Shown piece after piece: positions 54,636-62,133 of a stretch of 64,000 nt of DNA. The stretch lies in assembly GCA_016703225.1 (NCBI GenBank), contig JADJCM010000003.1, positions 248,001 to 312,000 of the forward strand, written 5' to 3'. A model generated the notes under the pieces. The model was not told the DNA's origin and did no database searches. It was given only the letters and a program-made list of their open reading frames with translations. The translations under genes were made by a program, and so were the position numbers. Each line of letters begins with the position of its first letter. Positions within the stretch are counted from its first letter, which is position 1. The stretch comes from Lysobacterales bacterium. Its GTDB lineage: Bacteria > Pseudomonadota > Gammaproteobacteria > Xanthomonadales > Ahniellaceae.

Positions 54636-55546
54636 TCAGCGGCGCGCGTGCTGGCTGGCTGCGGCCAGCATCAGCGCGGCGAGCAGGTTGTGGGCGACCG
54701 CCGGCAGCAGCGGAAGGGCGGCGAAGACCAGGATCAGGCCGAGCGCGATCTGCAGGGTCAGCAGTGCGACCAGGATCATCGCCGGTGTGCGCAGGCCGCG
54801 GCGCCAGGAGCCGATCGCCACGAACAGCGCAGTGAGCGCGACGGCGAGCCCGAGAACGCGATGCAGCAGGTGCGAGAACGCGCCTCGCGGATGGATCGGC
54901 GGGGTCGGGTCGAACACCGGAACGCGGGTCGGGTCGAGTAGCGCCAGCGAAGCGTCGAATTCTTGGCCGCAGCCCGGGAAACCGGTGCAGCTCAGGCCCG
55001 AGTAGCCGGCGCTGACCAGCACACCGAGCGCGATCTGGGCCAGCAGCAACAGCATCAGGGCGAGTGCCGCTGGCGACCAGCGCGCCGCCGGTCCGGCGCC
55101 TTGATGGATGCGCCAGCTCAGCAGCAGCATGGCGAAGCCACCGAGCACGTTGCCGATTGCGACTGCGGGCAACTTCGCGCCGGGGTGAAGCGGCCGAGCA
55201 CCGCCAGTCCGAGCGCCAAAACGATCAAGCCGAGCGCCATCCAGCCTTCGCGCCGCAGGCGCGGCTTGGCGAGGAAGCTGGCCGCTGCCATGGTCAGCGC
55301 CAGCACCAGCACGGTGACCGCAGCGAGTCGGTGCAGCATGCGTGCCAGCAAAACCCCGGCCTGCGCGACCACCGGTTCCGCGTCGGCCCGCAGCGACGCG
55401 CCGTAACAGTTCGGCCAGTCGGCGCAGCCGAGTCCGGCCGCGCTCAGGCGCATGTAGGCGCTCAGCGTGGTCACCACCAGCACCAGCACGAAACTGAGCA
55501 GGGCCAGGCGCCGAACGGTGTGTTGGCGCGGGTTGATCGTGGGCAT
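54636..55546 (-). pseudogene. ctaA: Haem A synthase (CtaA/COX15), interrupted by a frameshift
   Basis: The N-terminal half reads from the ATG at 55546 ('LALLSFVLVLVVTTLSAYMR', 'GLGCADWPNCYGA', 'ALGLAVLGRFTP') and then breaks. The C-terminal half continues in another frame from 'GAKLPAVAIGNVLGGFAMLL' to the stop at 54636 ('GLSCTGFPGC', 'GAFSHLLHRVLGLAVALTAL'). One base is missing at the C/G run at 55180-55185. Both halves match CtaA, which hydroxylates haem O to make haem A in the membrane. The break is either a true mutation or a sequencing slip in a homopolymer. Confidence 0.85.
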
Positions 55547-55659
55547 CGTGCGGGGCATCCGGGCCGTGGCGGTCGGCCATGGTACTGGTGCGGCGGGCAG
55601 CTGCGGCAAGCATCCGGAATCGCCGCTGACGGCTCGCGCGAGGCACGGAAATCGGCCAA

Positions 55660-55673
55660 TTGATCTAGATCAT
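55660..55673. promoter_or_regulatory. FNR/DNR-type box upstream of the CuA oxidoreductase genes
   Basis: TTGATCTAGATCAT matches TTGAT-N4-ATCAA at nine of ten positions and contains the perfect palindrome TGATCTAGATCA. Its centre is 61-62 bases before a predicted start from the -10-like TAAGCT (55715-55720), the class I activator distance of FNR/CRP proteins. It lies between divergent ctaA and the small subunit gene. FNR family members respond to O2 limitation or, for DNR/NNR, to nitric oxide. Confidence 0.6.
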
Positions 55674-55687
55674 ATGGCCGCGACGCC

Positions 55688-55710
55688 CCCTGCGACAGAT
55701 CGTCGCAGGG
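55688..55710. promoter_or_regulatory. Palindrome between the FNR box and the oxidoreductase genes
   Basis: CCCTGCGAC (55688-55696) and GTCGCAGGG (55702-55710) are perfect 9-bp arms with a 5-base spacer. It lies just upstream of the -10-like TAAGCT, where a repressor would block RNA polymerase. It could equally be a transcript hairpin of the ctaA leader. It does not match any operator I know. Confidence 0.5.
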
Positions 55711-55747
55711 CCGCTAAGCTCGCCGCACCCGCGAGAGGAGCCTGCCA

Positions 55748-55897
55748 ATGAGCCATGACGACAACGAACCCGTTCCGATGATGCAGAAGCTGCTGGACAA
55801 TCCGTTTCTGCTCCTGTTCATCGGAGTGATGGTGCCGATGGTGGTCTACACCGTCTGGGGCGTGTACGACATCCTCACCATTCCGCTCGCGAAGTGA
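55748..55897 (+). CDS. Single-helix 49-residue protein, candidate small oxidoreductase subunit
   Basis: A GAGAGGAG ribosome site precedes the ATG. The protein has a polar start (MSHDDNEPVP), one strong membrane helix from about residue 20 to 38 ('FLLLFIGVMVPMVVYTVWG') and a short polar end. It lies 55 bases before the CuA subunit gene. Thermus ba3 oxidase has a one-helix subunit IIa, and this protein is a good positional and structural candidate for the equivalent. Sequence similarity to IIa was not demonstrated. Confidence 0.65.
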   Translation: MSHDDNEPVPMMQKLLDNPFLLLFIGVMVPMVVYTVWGVYDILTIPLAK

Positions 55898-55952
55898 CGC
55901 GGGTCCGGTCACACCAATCCAATATTTCTGATTTCCTTGGGGGTTATCAATC

Positions 55953-56492
55953 ATGACTGCCATTTCGCCGCCTGCTGAACGACTTTGGTGGAAGCATCCA
56001 ATCGACCGGGTCGAAGGGATGTGGATCGGCATCGCCTTCGTCTGGTCCATGGTGATGTTCTTCATGATGGTGTACTGGCACATGTACGGCGGCCAGAACC
56101 TGTCGACCGAGACCTACAAGACCACGCCCGAGCAGTTCACCGCCAAGGCGCAGGCGATGGTCGACCAATACACCGTGCGCACCGAGGTCGACGGCCAGTA
56201 TCCGGTGGTTGCACCGCCGGTCGGCAGCGACGTCTACATGATCGCGCGCTTGTGGAACTTCTGGCCGATCCTGCAGCTGGAAAAGGGGCAGACCTACCGC
56301 CTGCACCTCACCTCGCTGGACTACAACCATGGGTTCTCGCTGCAGCCGGCGAACATCAACATCCAGATCGTTCCCGGCTATGAGCATGTGGTGACGGTGA
56401 CGCCGAACCAGAGCGGCACCTACTCCGTCGTGTGCAACGAGTATTGCGGAATCGGCCATCACACGATGGTCGGTCGCATCTACGTCAAGTGA
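55953..56492 (+). CDS. CuA subunit II of a haem-copper oxidoreductase
   Basis: This 179-residue protein has one N-terminal helix ('MWIGIAFVWSMVMFFMMVY') and a periplasmic cupredoxin domain. CuA ligands are all present: His126 (DYNHGF), Cys161, Cys165, His169 and Met172 in CNEYCGIGHHTM. The short form with one helix is that of B-family (ba3) enzymes. It accepts electrons from a soluble cytochrome c or cupredoxin and passes them to subunit I. The gap to subunit I is 11 bases, so the two are in one operon. Confidence 0.93.
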   Translation: MTAISPPAERLWWKHPIDRVEGMWIGIAFVWSMVMFFMMVYWHMYGGQNLSTETYKTTPEQFTAKAQAMVDQYTVRTEVDGQYPVVAPPVGSDVYMIARLWNFWPILQLEKGQTYRLHLTSLDYNHGFSLQPANINIQIVPGYEHVVTVTPNQSGTYSVVCNEYCGIGHHTMVGRIYVK

Positions 56493-56503
56493 GGAACCCG
56501 GAC

Positions 56504-58204
56504 ATGTCTATCGCAACAACCTATCGGACCTGCCCGCGTTCGGGACTGCAGTTCGAGTCTCAGGCTGAGAAGCTGATGCTCGCCAACGCCGTGGCCGCGG
56601 TCGTATTCCTGCTCATCGGCGGCATTCTCGCCGTCGGCGTCGTGCTGACGCGCTGGCCGAGCATCCACTGGCTAGAGGCCGACACCTTCTATCAGGTGCT
56701 GACCGCGCACGGCATCGACATGCTGATCTTCTGGATCATCTTCTTCGAGATCGCGGTGCTGTACTTCTGTTCCTCGACCTTGTTGCGCTGCCGACTGGCC
56801 ACGCCCAAGATCGCGTGGGCCGCGTTCGTGCTGATGGTGATCGGCGCGGTGATGAACAACGTCGCCGTCTACCAGGGCGGGTCAAGCGTGATGATGACCT
56901 CCTACGTGCCGATGATGGCCGCGCCGCACTTCTACCTCGGGTTGATCCTGTTCGCGGTCGGTGCCCTGATCGCCTGCTTCGTGTTCCTCGGCACGCTGGT
57001 CGTGGCCAAGGCCGAGAAGACCTACCAGGGTTCGGTGCCGCTGGTTACCTTCGGTGCAATCACGGCGACGATCATCGCGGTGTTCACCATCGTCTCCGGC
57101 GCGATCATCCTGGTGCCGACCTTCCTGCTTTCGATCGGCGTGATCGATGCGGTTGACCCGCTCGTGTACCGTACGATCTGGTGGGCCTTCGGTCATTCGT
57201 CGCAGCAGATCAACGTTTCTGCGCACATCTCGATCTGGTACGCGGTCGCCGCCATCGCGTTCGGTGCGCGCCCGATGTCCGAGCGCGTCAGCCGTGGCGC
57301 CTTCCTGCTCTACATCCTGTTCCTGCAACTGGCGAGCGCGCACCATCTGCTCGCCGATCCGGGCATGAGTACCGAGTGGAAGGTCGTCAACACTTCGTAC
57401 TTCATGTACTTCGCGGTGCTGGCGTCGATGATCCACGGCCTGACCGTTCCCGGTGCGATGGAAGTGGCGCAGCGCCAGAAGGGCTACAACAAGGGCCTGT
57501 TCGAGTGGCTGCGCAAGGCACCCTGGGGCAACCCGACCTTCTCCGGCGTGTTCATCTCGATCATCGGCTTCGGTTTCCTCGGCGGCATCTCCGGCGTGAT
57601 GATGGGCACCGAACAGCTGAACATGATCATCCACAACACCATCTACGTCCCGGGTCATTTCCATGCCACGGTGGTGATCGGCACCATGTTGAGTTTCATG
57701 GCGCTGACCTACTTCCTGATCCCGGTGCTGTTCAAGCGCGAGATGATCGCGCCGACGCTGGCCAAGTGGCAGCCCTACCTGTTCGGTCTGTCGATGTACG
57801 GCTTCTGCCTGGTGATGATGGGTGCCGGCACGCTCGGCGTCTCGCGTCGCCATTGGGACATGGCGTTCCAGGGTTCGGCGCTGGCCTATGAGTGGCCGGG
57901 TGCCGCGTACATGATGATGGGCCTGGTCGGCGTGATGGGCATCGCCGCGATCGTCGGCGGCGCCATCTACATCTACGTCACCGTCGGCTCGCTGCTGTGG
58001 GGCAAGAGGCTTGACCAGGGCCAGGTGTCGTCGGCGCCGACCCCGGTGCCGGTCACCGCTCCGGCGGCGGCAGTGCAGACCTACGGTTCGAGCGGTCTGG
58101 TCGCTCCGGGCAGCTTCGTGCTGGCGATCATCTTCCTGGTCGCGTTCGTCCTCTACTACTTCATCAACTGGAAGTATCTGTCGCAGTTGTGGGGTTTGAG
58201 CTAA
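56504..58204 (+). CDS. B-family haem-copper oxidoreductase subunit I lacking the active-site tyrosine
   Basis: The protein has 566 residues from the ATG at 56504. The helices carry His69 (low-spin haem), His231 (metal B, helix VI), His280-His281 (helix VII, AHHLLADPGM) and His385/His387 (helix X, GHFHAT). The spacing is almost identical to Thermus ba3 (72, 233, 282/283, 384, 386). The helix VI motif reads GHSSQQINV, so the position of the cross-linked Tyr237 is Gln235. This residue is essential in O2 reductases of the A and B families. The protein is therefore an atypical member and may reduce NO instead of O2. Confidence 0.93.
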   Translation: MSIATTYRTCPRSGLQFESQAEKLMLANAVAAVVFLLIGGILAVGVVLTRWPSIHWLEADTFYQVLTAHGIDMLIFWIIFFEIAVLYFCSSTLLRCRLATPKIAWAAFVLMVIGAVMNNVAVYQGGSSVMMTSYVPMMAAPHFYLGLILFAVGALIACFVFLGTLVVAKAEKTYQGSVPLVTFGAITATIIAVFTIVSGAIILVPTFLLSIGVIDAVDPLVYRTIWWAFGHSSQQINVSAHISIWYAVAAIAFGARPMSERVSRGAFLLYILFLQLASAHHLLADPGMSTEWKVVNTSYFMYFAVLASMIHGLTVPGAMEVAQRQKGYNKGLFEWLRKAPWGNPTFSGVFISIIGFGFLGGISGVMMGTEQLNMIIHNTIYVPGHFHATVVIGTMLSFMALTYFLIPVLFKREMIAPTLAKWQPYLFGLSMYGFCLVMMGAGTLGVSRRHWDMAFQGSALAYEWPGAAYMMMGLVGVMGIAAIVGGAIYIYVTVGSLLWGKRLDQGQVSSAPTPVPVTAPAAAVQTYGSSGLVAPGSFVLAIIFLVAFVLYYFINWKYLSQLWGLS

Positions 58205-58211
58205 GCAATCG

Positions 58212-58251
58212 GCGACGGGCCCGGAGCCAAGCTCCGGGCCCGTCGCATTTT
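58212..58251 (+). terminator. Strong Rho-independent terminator after subunit I
   Basis: A 16-bp perfect stem runs from GCGACGGGCCCGGAGC (58212-58227), through a CAA loop, to its complement (58231-58246), followed by ATTTTCC. It starts eight bases after the subunit I stop and separates the CuA oxidoreductase operon from ctaB and the genes that follow. Confidence 0.93.
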
Positions 58252-58303
58252 CCAAGGTGCAATGGAGCGGCCGGGAATGCCGCGGTTTTTCTGGAGGTCG
58301 GTG

Positions 58304-59200
58304 ATGAACCCGATGCCTGCAACACGCGCGCGTTCGCTACCGATCCTGCTGCGTGAAGTGCTCGGACTGATGAAGTTGCGCATCGGCGTGATGATCATGC
58401 TGACCGCGCTGGTCGGCATGCTGGTCACGCCCGGCGCCTATCCGGGCCTGAAGTCCACGCTCGTGCTCGCGCTCTCGGTGCTCGTGGCTTCGGCCAGCGC
58501 CGGCATGTTCAATCAGTATTTCGAGGCCGATCAGGACCACCGCATGGCGCGCACGCGGCGTCGTGCCTTCGTCACCGGGGCGTTGCCGCACTCGCGCCTG
58601 TGGTTGTTGCCGATGGCGCTGATGCTCCTGCTCGCGGTCGCTGCCGCATGGTTCTACGTCAATCCGGTCTCGGCTGCGTTCGTGTTCCTGGGGGCGCTGT
58701 TCTATGGCGTGGTGTACACGGTGTGGCTGAAACGGCGCACTGCATGGAACATCGTCATCGGCGGCCTCGCCGGCAGTTTTTCGGTGCTCGCCGGTGGCGC
58801 AGCGGTACTGCCTGAACTGGCGCCGGTCCCGCTGCTGTTCGCGCTGGTGTTGTTCCTGTGGACGCCGCCGCATTTCTGGAGTTTGGCGATCGCCAATCGC
58901 GACGAATACGCCGCAGCGGGCGTGCCGATGCTGCCGGTGGTCGTCGGGGTGCCACGCGCCGCCACCACCGTCTTCGTCAGCACCGTGCTGCTGGTGGCCG
59001 CTTCGCTATTGCCGGCGGCCTTCGGTCTGGGGCCGATCTATCTGGCCGGCGCGCTCGCTGGTGGCTTCTACTTCCTGTGGCGCGCCTTTCAGCTGATGCG
59101 CCAGCCGCAACGCGGTGAAGCGATGCGCAGTTTCCATGCCTCGTTGCTGCAGCTCTCGCTGCTGCTGATTGCCGCCTGCGTCGACCGGGCGGTGGCCTGA
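58304..59200 (+). CDS. ctaB: Protoheme IX farnesyltransferase (haem O synthase)
   Basis: The protein has 298 residues from the ATG at 58304, with GGAGG seven bases upstream. Polytopic UbiA-fold prenyltransferase: the first Asp-rich motif is NQYFEADQDHRMARTRRR and the second is 'SLAIANRDEYAAAGVPMLP', with 'LFLWTPPHFW' between them. It converts haem B to haem O for haem-copper enzymes. A new transcript probably starts here after the strong terminator, though the distance leaves little room for a promoter. Confidence 0.95.
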   Translation: MNPMPATRARSLPILLREVLGLMKLRIGVMIMLTALVGMLVTPGAYPGLKSTLVLALSVLVASASAGMFNQYFEADQDHRMARTRRRAFVTGALPHSRLWLLPMALMLLLAVAAAWFYVNPVSAAFVFLGALFYGVVYTVWLKRRTAWNIVIGGLAGSFSVLAGGAAVLPELAPVPLLFALVLFLWTPPHFWSLAIANRDEYAAAGVPMLPVVVGVPRAATTVFVSTVLLVAASLLPAAFGLGPIYLAGALAGGFYFLWRAFQLMRQPQRGEAMRSFHASLLQLSLLLIAACVDRAVA

Positions 59201-59234
59201 CGCCTTCTCCATGCCGGAACGTGTCTGTCATGCG

Positions 59235-60080
59235 ATGGTCCGGCGTTACGGGTGCTCCAGCTTCCTGATGCGCGCGCTTGCGCTGCTCGCCACGCTCGGC
59301 TGGTGCGGGCTGGCGGTGGCGGCGACGGCCGGGCCAACGATCGATATCGACGAAGCACTGGCTTTCAGCCGTTCGCGCGTCGGCACCACGCCGCCGGATT
59401 TCGTTCTGAGCGACCGCGATGGCCAGCCCCTGTCGCTGTCGCAGTTCCGCGGCAAGCCGCTGGTGGTCAGCTTCGTCTTCACCGGCTGCTTCCAGGTCTG
59501 CCCGACCAGCACCCGTGATCTGCAAAACGCCGTGAGCGCGATGCGCGAGCGCTTCGGTCCGGACCAGTTCAACATCGTCAGCATCGGCTTCAACCAGCCC
59601 GAGGATTCGCCGACGGCGATGCGAACCTTCGCCGCGCAGTTGCGCATCCGCGATGCCAACTGGGAGTTCCTGAGTCCGCGCCAGGAAGACGTCGCCGCGA
59701 TGACCGAGGCCTACGGCTTCCGCTTCCGCCCGAGCCCTTCGGGTTTCGACCACACCGTGCAGGTGTCGTTGCTCGACGCGCAGGGCACGATCCGCAGCCA
59801 GGTCTACGGCGACTTCAGCGCCGAGGTGCTGGGCGAGCCGATCCGGCGCCTGCTGCGCGGCATGTTGCTCACCGACACCCACAACGCCGCGGATTTCGTC
59901 GACCGCGTGCGCATCTTCTGTTCCGTCTACGATCCGACCACCGGCAAGTACAAGGCCGACTACACCCTGATCCTGCAGATCGCCGGTGGCGTTACCTTCT
60001 TCGTGTTCATGGTCTGGTTCGGGCTGGCGGAATGGTGGAGCCAGCGCAAGGCGCGGCGCGCTCGGGAGCGGCCGGCGTGA
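59235..60080 (+). CDS. SCO1/SenC-type copper chaperone with C-terminal anchor
   Basis: The protein has 281 residues from the ATG at 59235; starts at 59211 and 59268 are alternatives. A signal peptide ends around GLAVAATAG. The thioredoxin-like SCO domain has the copper-binding CFQVC (CxxxC) and His in GFDHTVQVS, as needed for CuA assembly in subunit II. Unusually for SCO, about 60 extra residues follow and end in a membrane helix ('ILQIAGGVTFFVFMVWFGLA') and a basic tail. It overlaps the next gene by GTGA. Confidence 0.9.
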   Translation: MVRRYGCSSFLMRALALLATLGWCGLAVAATAGPTIDIDEALAFSRSRVGTTPPDFVLSDRDGQPLSLSQFRGKPLVVSFVFTGCFQVCPTSTRDLQNAVSAMRERFGPDQFNIVSIGFNQPEDSPTAMRTFAAQLRIRDANWEFLSPRQEDVAAMTEAYGFRFRPSPSGFDHTVQVSLLDAQGTIRSQVYGDFSAEVLGEPIRRLLRGMLLTDTHNAADFVDRVRIFCSVYDPTTGKYKADYTLILQIAGGVTFFVFMVWFGLAEWWSQRKARRARERPA

Positions 60081-61630
60081 GCACGCATCTGCCTCCGTCG
60101 CGCGTACAGGCGGCGTGGGCGTGGTGCGAGGACCGGCTCGATCTGGCGTCGCCGCGACTGAATCCGCTGCGCCACCTCGGCTCGATCGCGCTGCTGATGT
60201 TCTGGGTGCTGGTCGCGAGCGGCGTCTATCTGTACGCGATGATCGACACCTCGGTGGACGACGCGCATGCGTCGATCGACCGGCTGTCGCGCGAACAGTG
60301 GTACTTCGGTGGGCTGTTGCGCAGCATGCATCGCTACGCCGCCGATGTGCTGGTGCTGACGACGACGCTGCACCTGCTGCGCGAGTGGAGCTTCGGGCGC
60401 TTCCGGCACTTCCGCGCCGCGAGCTGGTGGACCGGCGTGGCGCTGCTGCCGCTGATCACGGTCAGCGCGATCGGCGGCTTCTGGCTGAACTGGGACCAGC
60501 TCGGCCAGTACTCGGCCATCGCCACCGCCGAATGGCTGGACTGGTGGCCGTTGTTCGCGTCTCCCTTCACACGCAACTTTCTCGGCGTTGCCTCGATCAG
60601 CGACCGGTTGTTTTCGCTGTTTGTGTTCGTGCACATCGGCGTGCCGTTGCTGATGGTGTTCGGCATCTGGTTCCATGTGCGCCGCCTGGCGCATGCGGCG
60701 GTGTGGCCGCCGCGACCGATGCTGTGGACGATGCTGTTGCTGCTGCTGGGCCTGGCCGTGGTGGCTCCGGTGCTGAGCCATGCGCCGGCCGACCTGGCGC
60801 GCGTGCCCGAGGTCCTGGCATACGACTGGATCTTGCTGTTCGTGCATCCGCTGGTGACGGCGACCTCGTCGACGACGGTGTGGTTGGCCGCGCTCGGCTT
60901 GCTCGCGTTGTTGCTGTTGCTGCCGTTCTGGCGCGCCACGCCGGTGGCGGCTCCGGCGGTGGCGGAAGTGGATCCTGCGCATTGCAGTGGTTGTCGGCGT
61001 TGTGTGGCCGATTGTCCGTACGACGCGATCCGCATGCTGCCGCATCCGACCCGGCGCGGTTTCGCCCTGGCCGAGGTCGATGCCGATGCCTGCGCGTCCT
61101 GCGGCATCTGCGTCGGTTCCTGCCCGTCGTCGACGCCGTTTCGTTCGATGCAGCATCTGCGCACCGGCATCGACATGCCGCAGCAGCCGATCGACGCGCT
61201 GCGTCGGGCGTTGCGCGAACGCCTCGGGCAGGCTTCCGCGAAGGGCGCGCTGGTCGTGTTCGGCTGCGATCACGGGGCATCGGTGCGCAAGTTGGAGCAC
61301 GACGATGTCGCCGCCTTCAGCCTGATCTGCACCGGCATGTTGCCACCGTCGTTCATCGAATACGCGCTGCGCGATGGCGCGGCCGGCGTGGTCGTGGTCA
61401 CTTGTCGCGATGGCGGCTGTGCGTTCCGCCTGGGTCAGCGCTGGACTGCGGAGCGACTGGCGCGTGAACGCGAGCCGGCGTTGCGTGCCACGGTTCCGAC
61501 CGAGAAGTTTGCATGCGTCGCTGCCGGTCCAGGCGATATCCTTGCGGTGTCGGAAGCGCTCGCGAGACTGCGTGCGCAGACCACCGGGGAAGCCCGGTCG
61601 CAAGTCGCCGTGGAGTTCCCCGCCAGATGA
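60077..61630 (+). CDS. Cytochrome b fused to two [4Fe-4S] clusters and an FlpD/MvhD-like domain
   Basis: The protein has 517 residues from the GTG at 60077. The N-terminal part is a cytochrome b core with four membrane helices and two bis-His pairs 14 apart: His85/His99, and the pair in 'VHIGVPLLMVFGIWFH'. Next are further helices, then CSGCRRCVADCP and CASCGICVGSCP, two ferredoxin-type [4Fe-4S] motifs. The C-terminal part ('ICTGMLPPSFIEYALRDGA', 'VVVVTCRDGGCAFRLGQRW') resembles the MvhD/FlpD domain of hydrogenase/heterodisulfide reductase complexes. The fusion suggests electron transfer between quinol and a soluble iron-sulfur or flavin partner. Confidence 0.85.
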   Translation: MSTHLPPSRVQAAWAWCEDRLDLASPRLNPLRHLGSIALLMFWVLVASGVYLYAMIDTSVDDAHASIDRLSREQWYFGGLLRSMHRYAADVLVLTTTLHLLREWSFGRFRHFRAASWWTGVALLPLITVSAIGGFWLNWDQLGQYSAIATAEWLDWWPLFASPFTRNFLGVASISDRLFSLFVFVHIGVPLLMVFGIWFHVRRLAHAAVWPPRPMLWTMLLLLLGLAVVAPVLSHAPADLARVPEVLAYDWILLFVHPLVTATSSTTVWLAALGLLALLLLLPFWRATPVAAPAVAEVDPAHCSGCRRCVADCPYDAIRMLPHPTRRGFALAEVDADACASCGICVGSCPSSTPFRSMQHLRTGIDMPQQPIDALRRALRERLGQASAKGALVVFGCDHGASVRKLEHDDVAAFSLICTGMLPPSFIEYALRDGAAGVVVVTCRDGGCAFRLGQRWTAERLAREREPALRATVPTEKFACVAAGPGDILAVSEALARLRAQTTGEARSQVAVEFPAR

Positions 61631-62133
61631 GTTCCCAAGCTGCCCGATGGATCGGCCAGATCGTGCTGTACGCAGCATTCGCCGCGGCCATCGCCGTACT
61701 GTCGCAATGGCCCGAATACCGGCCGCTCGCCGCTGACCAGGCCTTGCTCAAGGTCAGTTTCCTGCACCACGGTCAGCGTCTGCAGGCCTGCGTCGAGCAG
61801 ACGCCGCAGGAGTTGGCGAAGCTGCCACCGAACATGCGTGCGCCCTCGCGCTGCCCGCGCGAACGTTCTCCAGTCACGGTCGAGGTTGATCTCGACGGCA
61901 GTCTCGTCTATCGCCAGACCGCCGCGCCTTCGGGTCTGTCGCGGGATGGCACGGCGAGCGTGTACCGCAGCATCCCGGTGACGGCCGGCGCGCATCGCGT
62001 GCAGGTGCGCATCCGCGACAGCGCACGCACCGCAGGCTTCGACTTCGAGCGCGAGGACCTGGTGCAGTTCGAGCCGTTGCAGGTGCGCGTGGTCGACTTC
62101 TCGGCCGAACAGGGCGGGATCACGATCCGATGA
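61627..62133 (+). CDS. Membrane-anchored protein of unknown function in the respiratory operon
   Basis: The protein has 168 residues from the ATG at 61627 (ATGA overlap). One N-terminal helix ('WIGQIVLYAAFAAAIAVLS') anchors a periplasmic domain made mainly of beta strands ('VTVEVDLDGSLVYRQTA', 'HRVQVRIRDSARTAGFDF'). There are two conserved-looking Cys (ACVEQ and SRCPRE) but no haem-binding CxxCH. I do not recognise the family. Its overlaps on both sides show it is an obligate part of the operon, possibly an assembly factor or an accessory subunit. Confidence 0.7.
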   Translation: MSSQAARWIGQIVLYAAFAAAIAVLSQWPEYRPLAADQALLKVSFLHHGQRLQACVEQTPQELAKLPPNMRAPSRCPRERSPVTVEVDLDGSLVYRQTAAPSGLSRDGTASVYRSIPVTAGAHRVQVRIRDSARTAGFDFEREDLVQFEPLQVRVVDFSAEQGGITIR

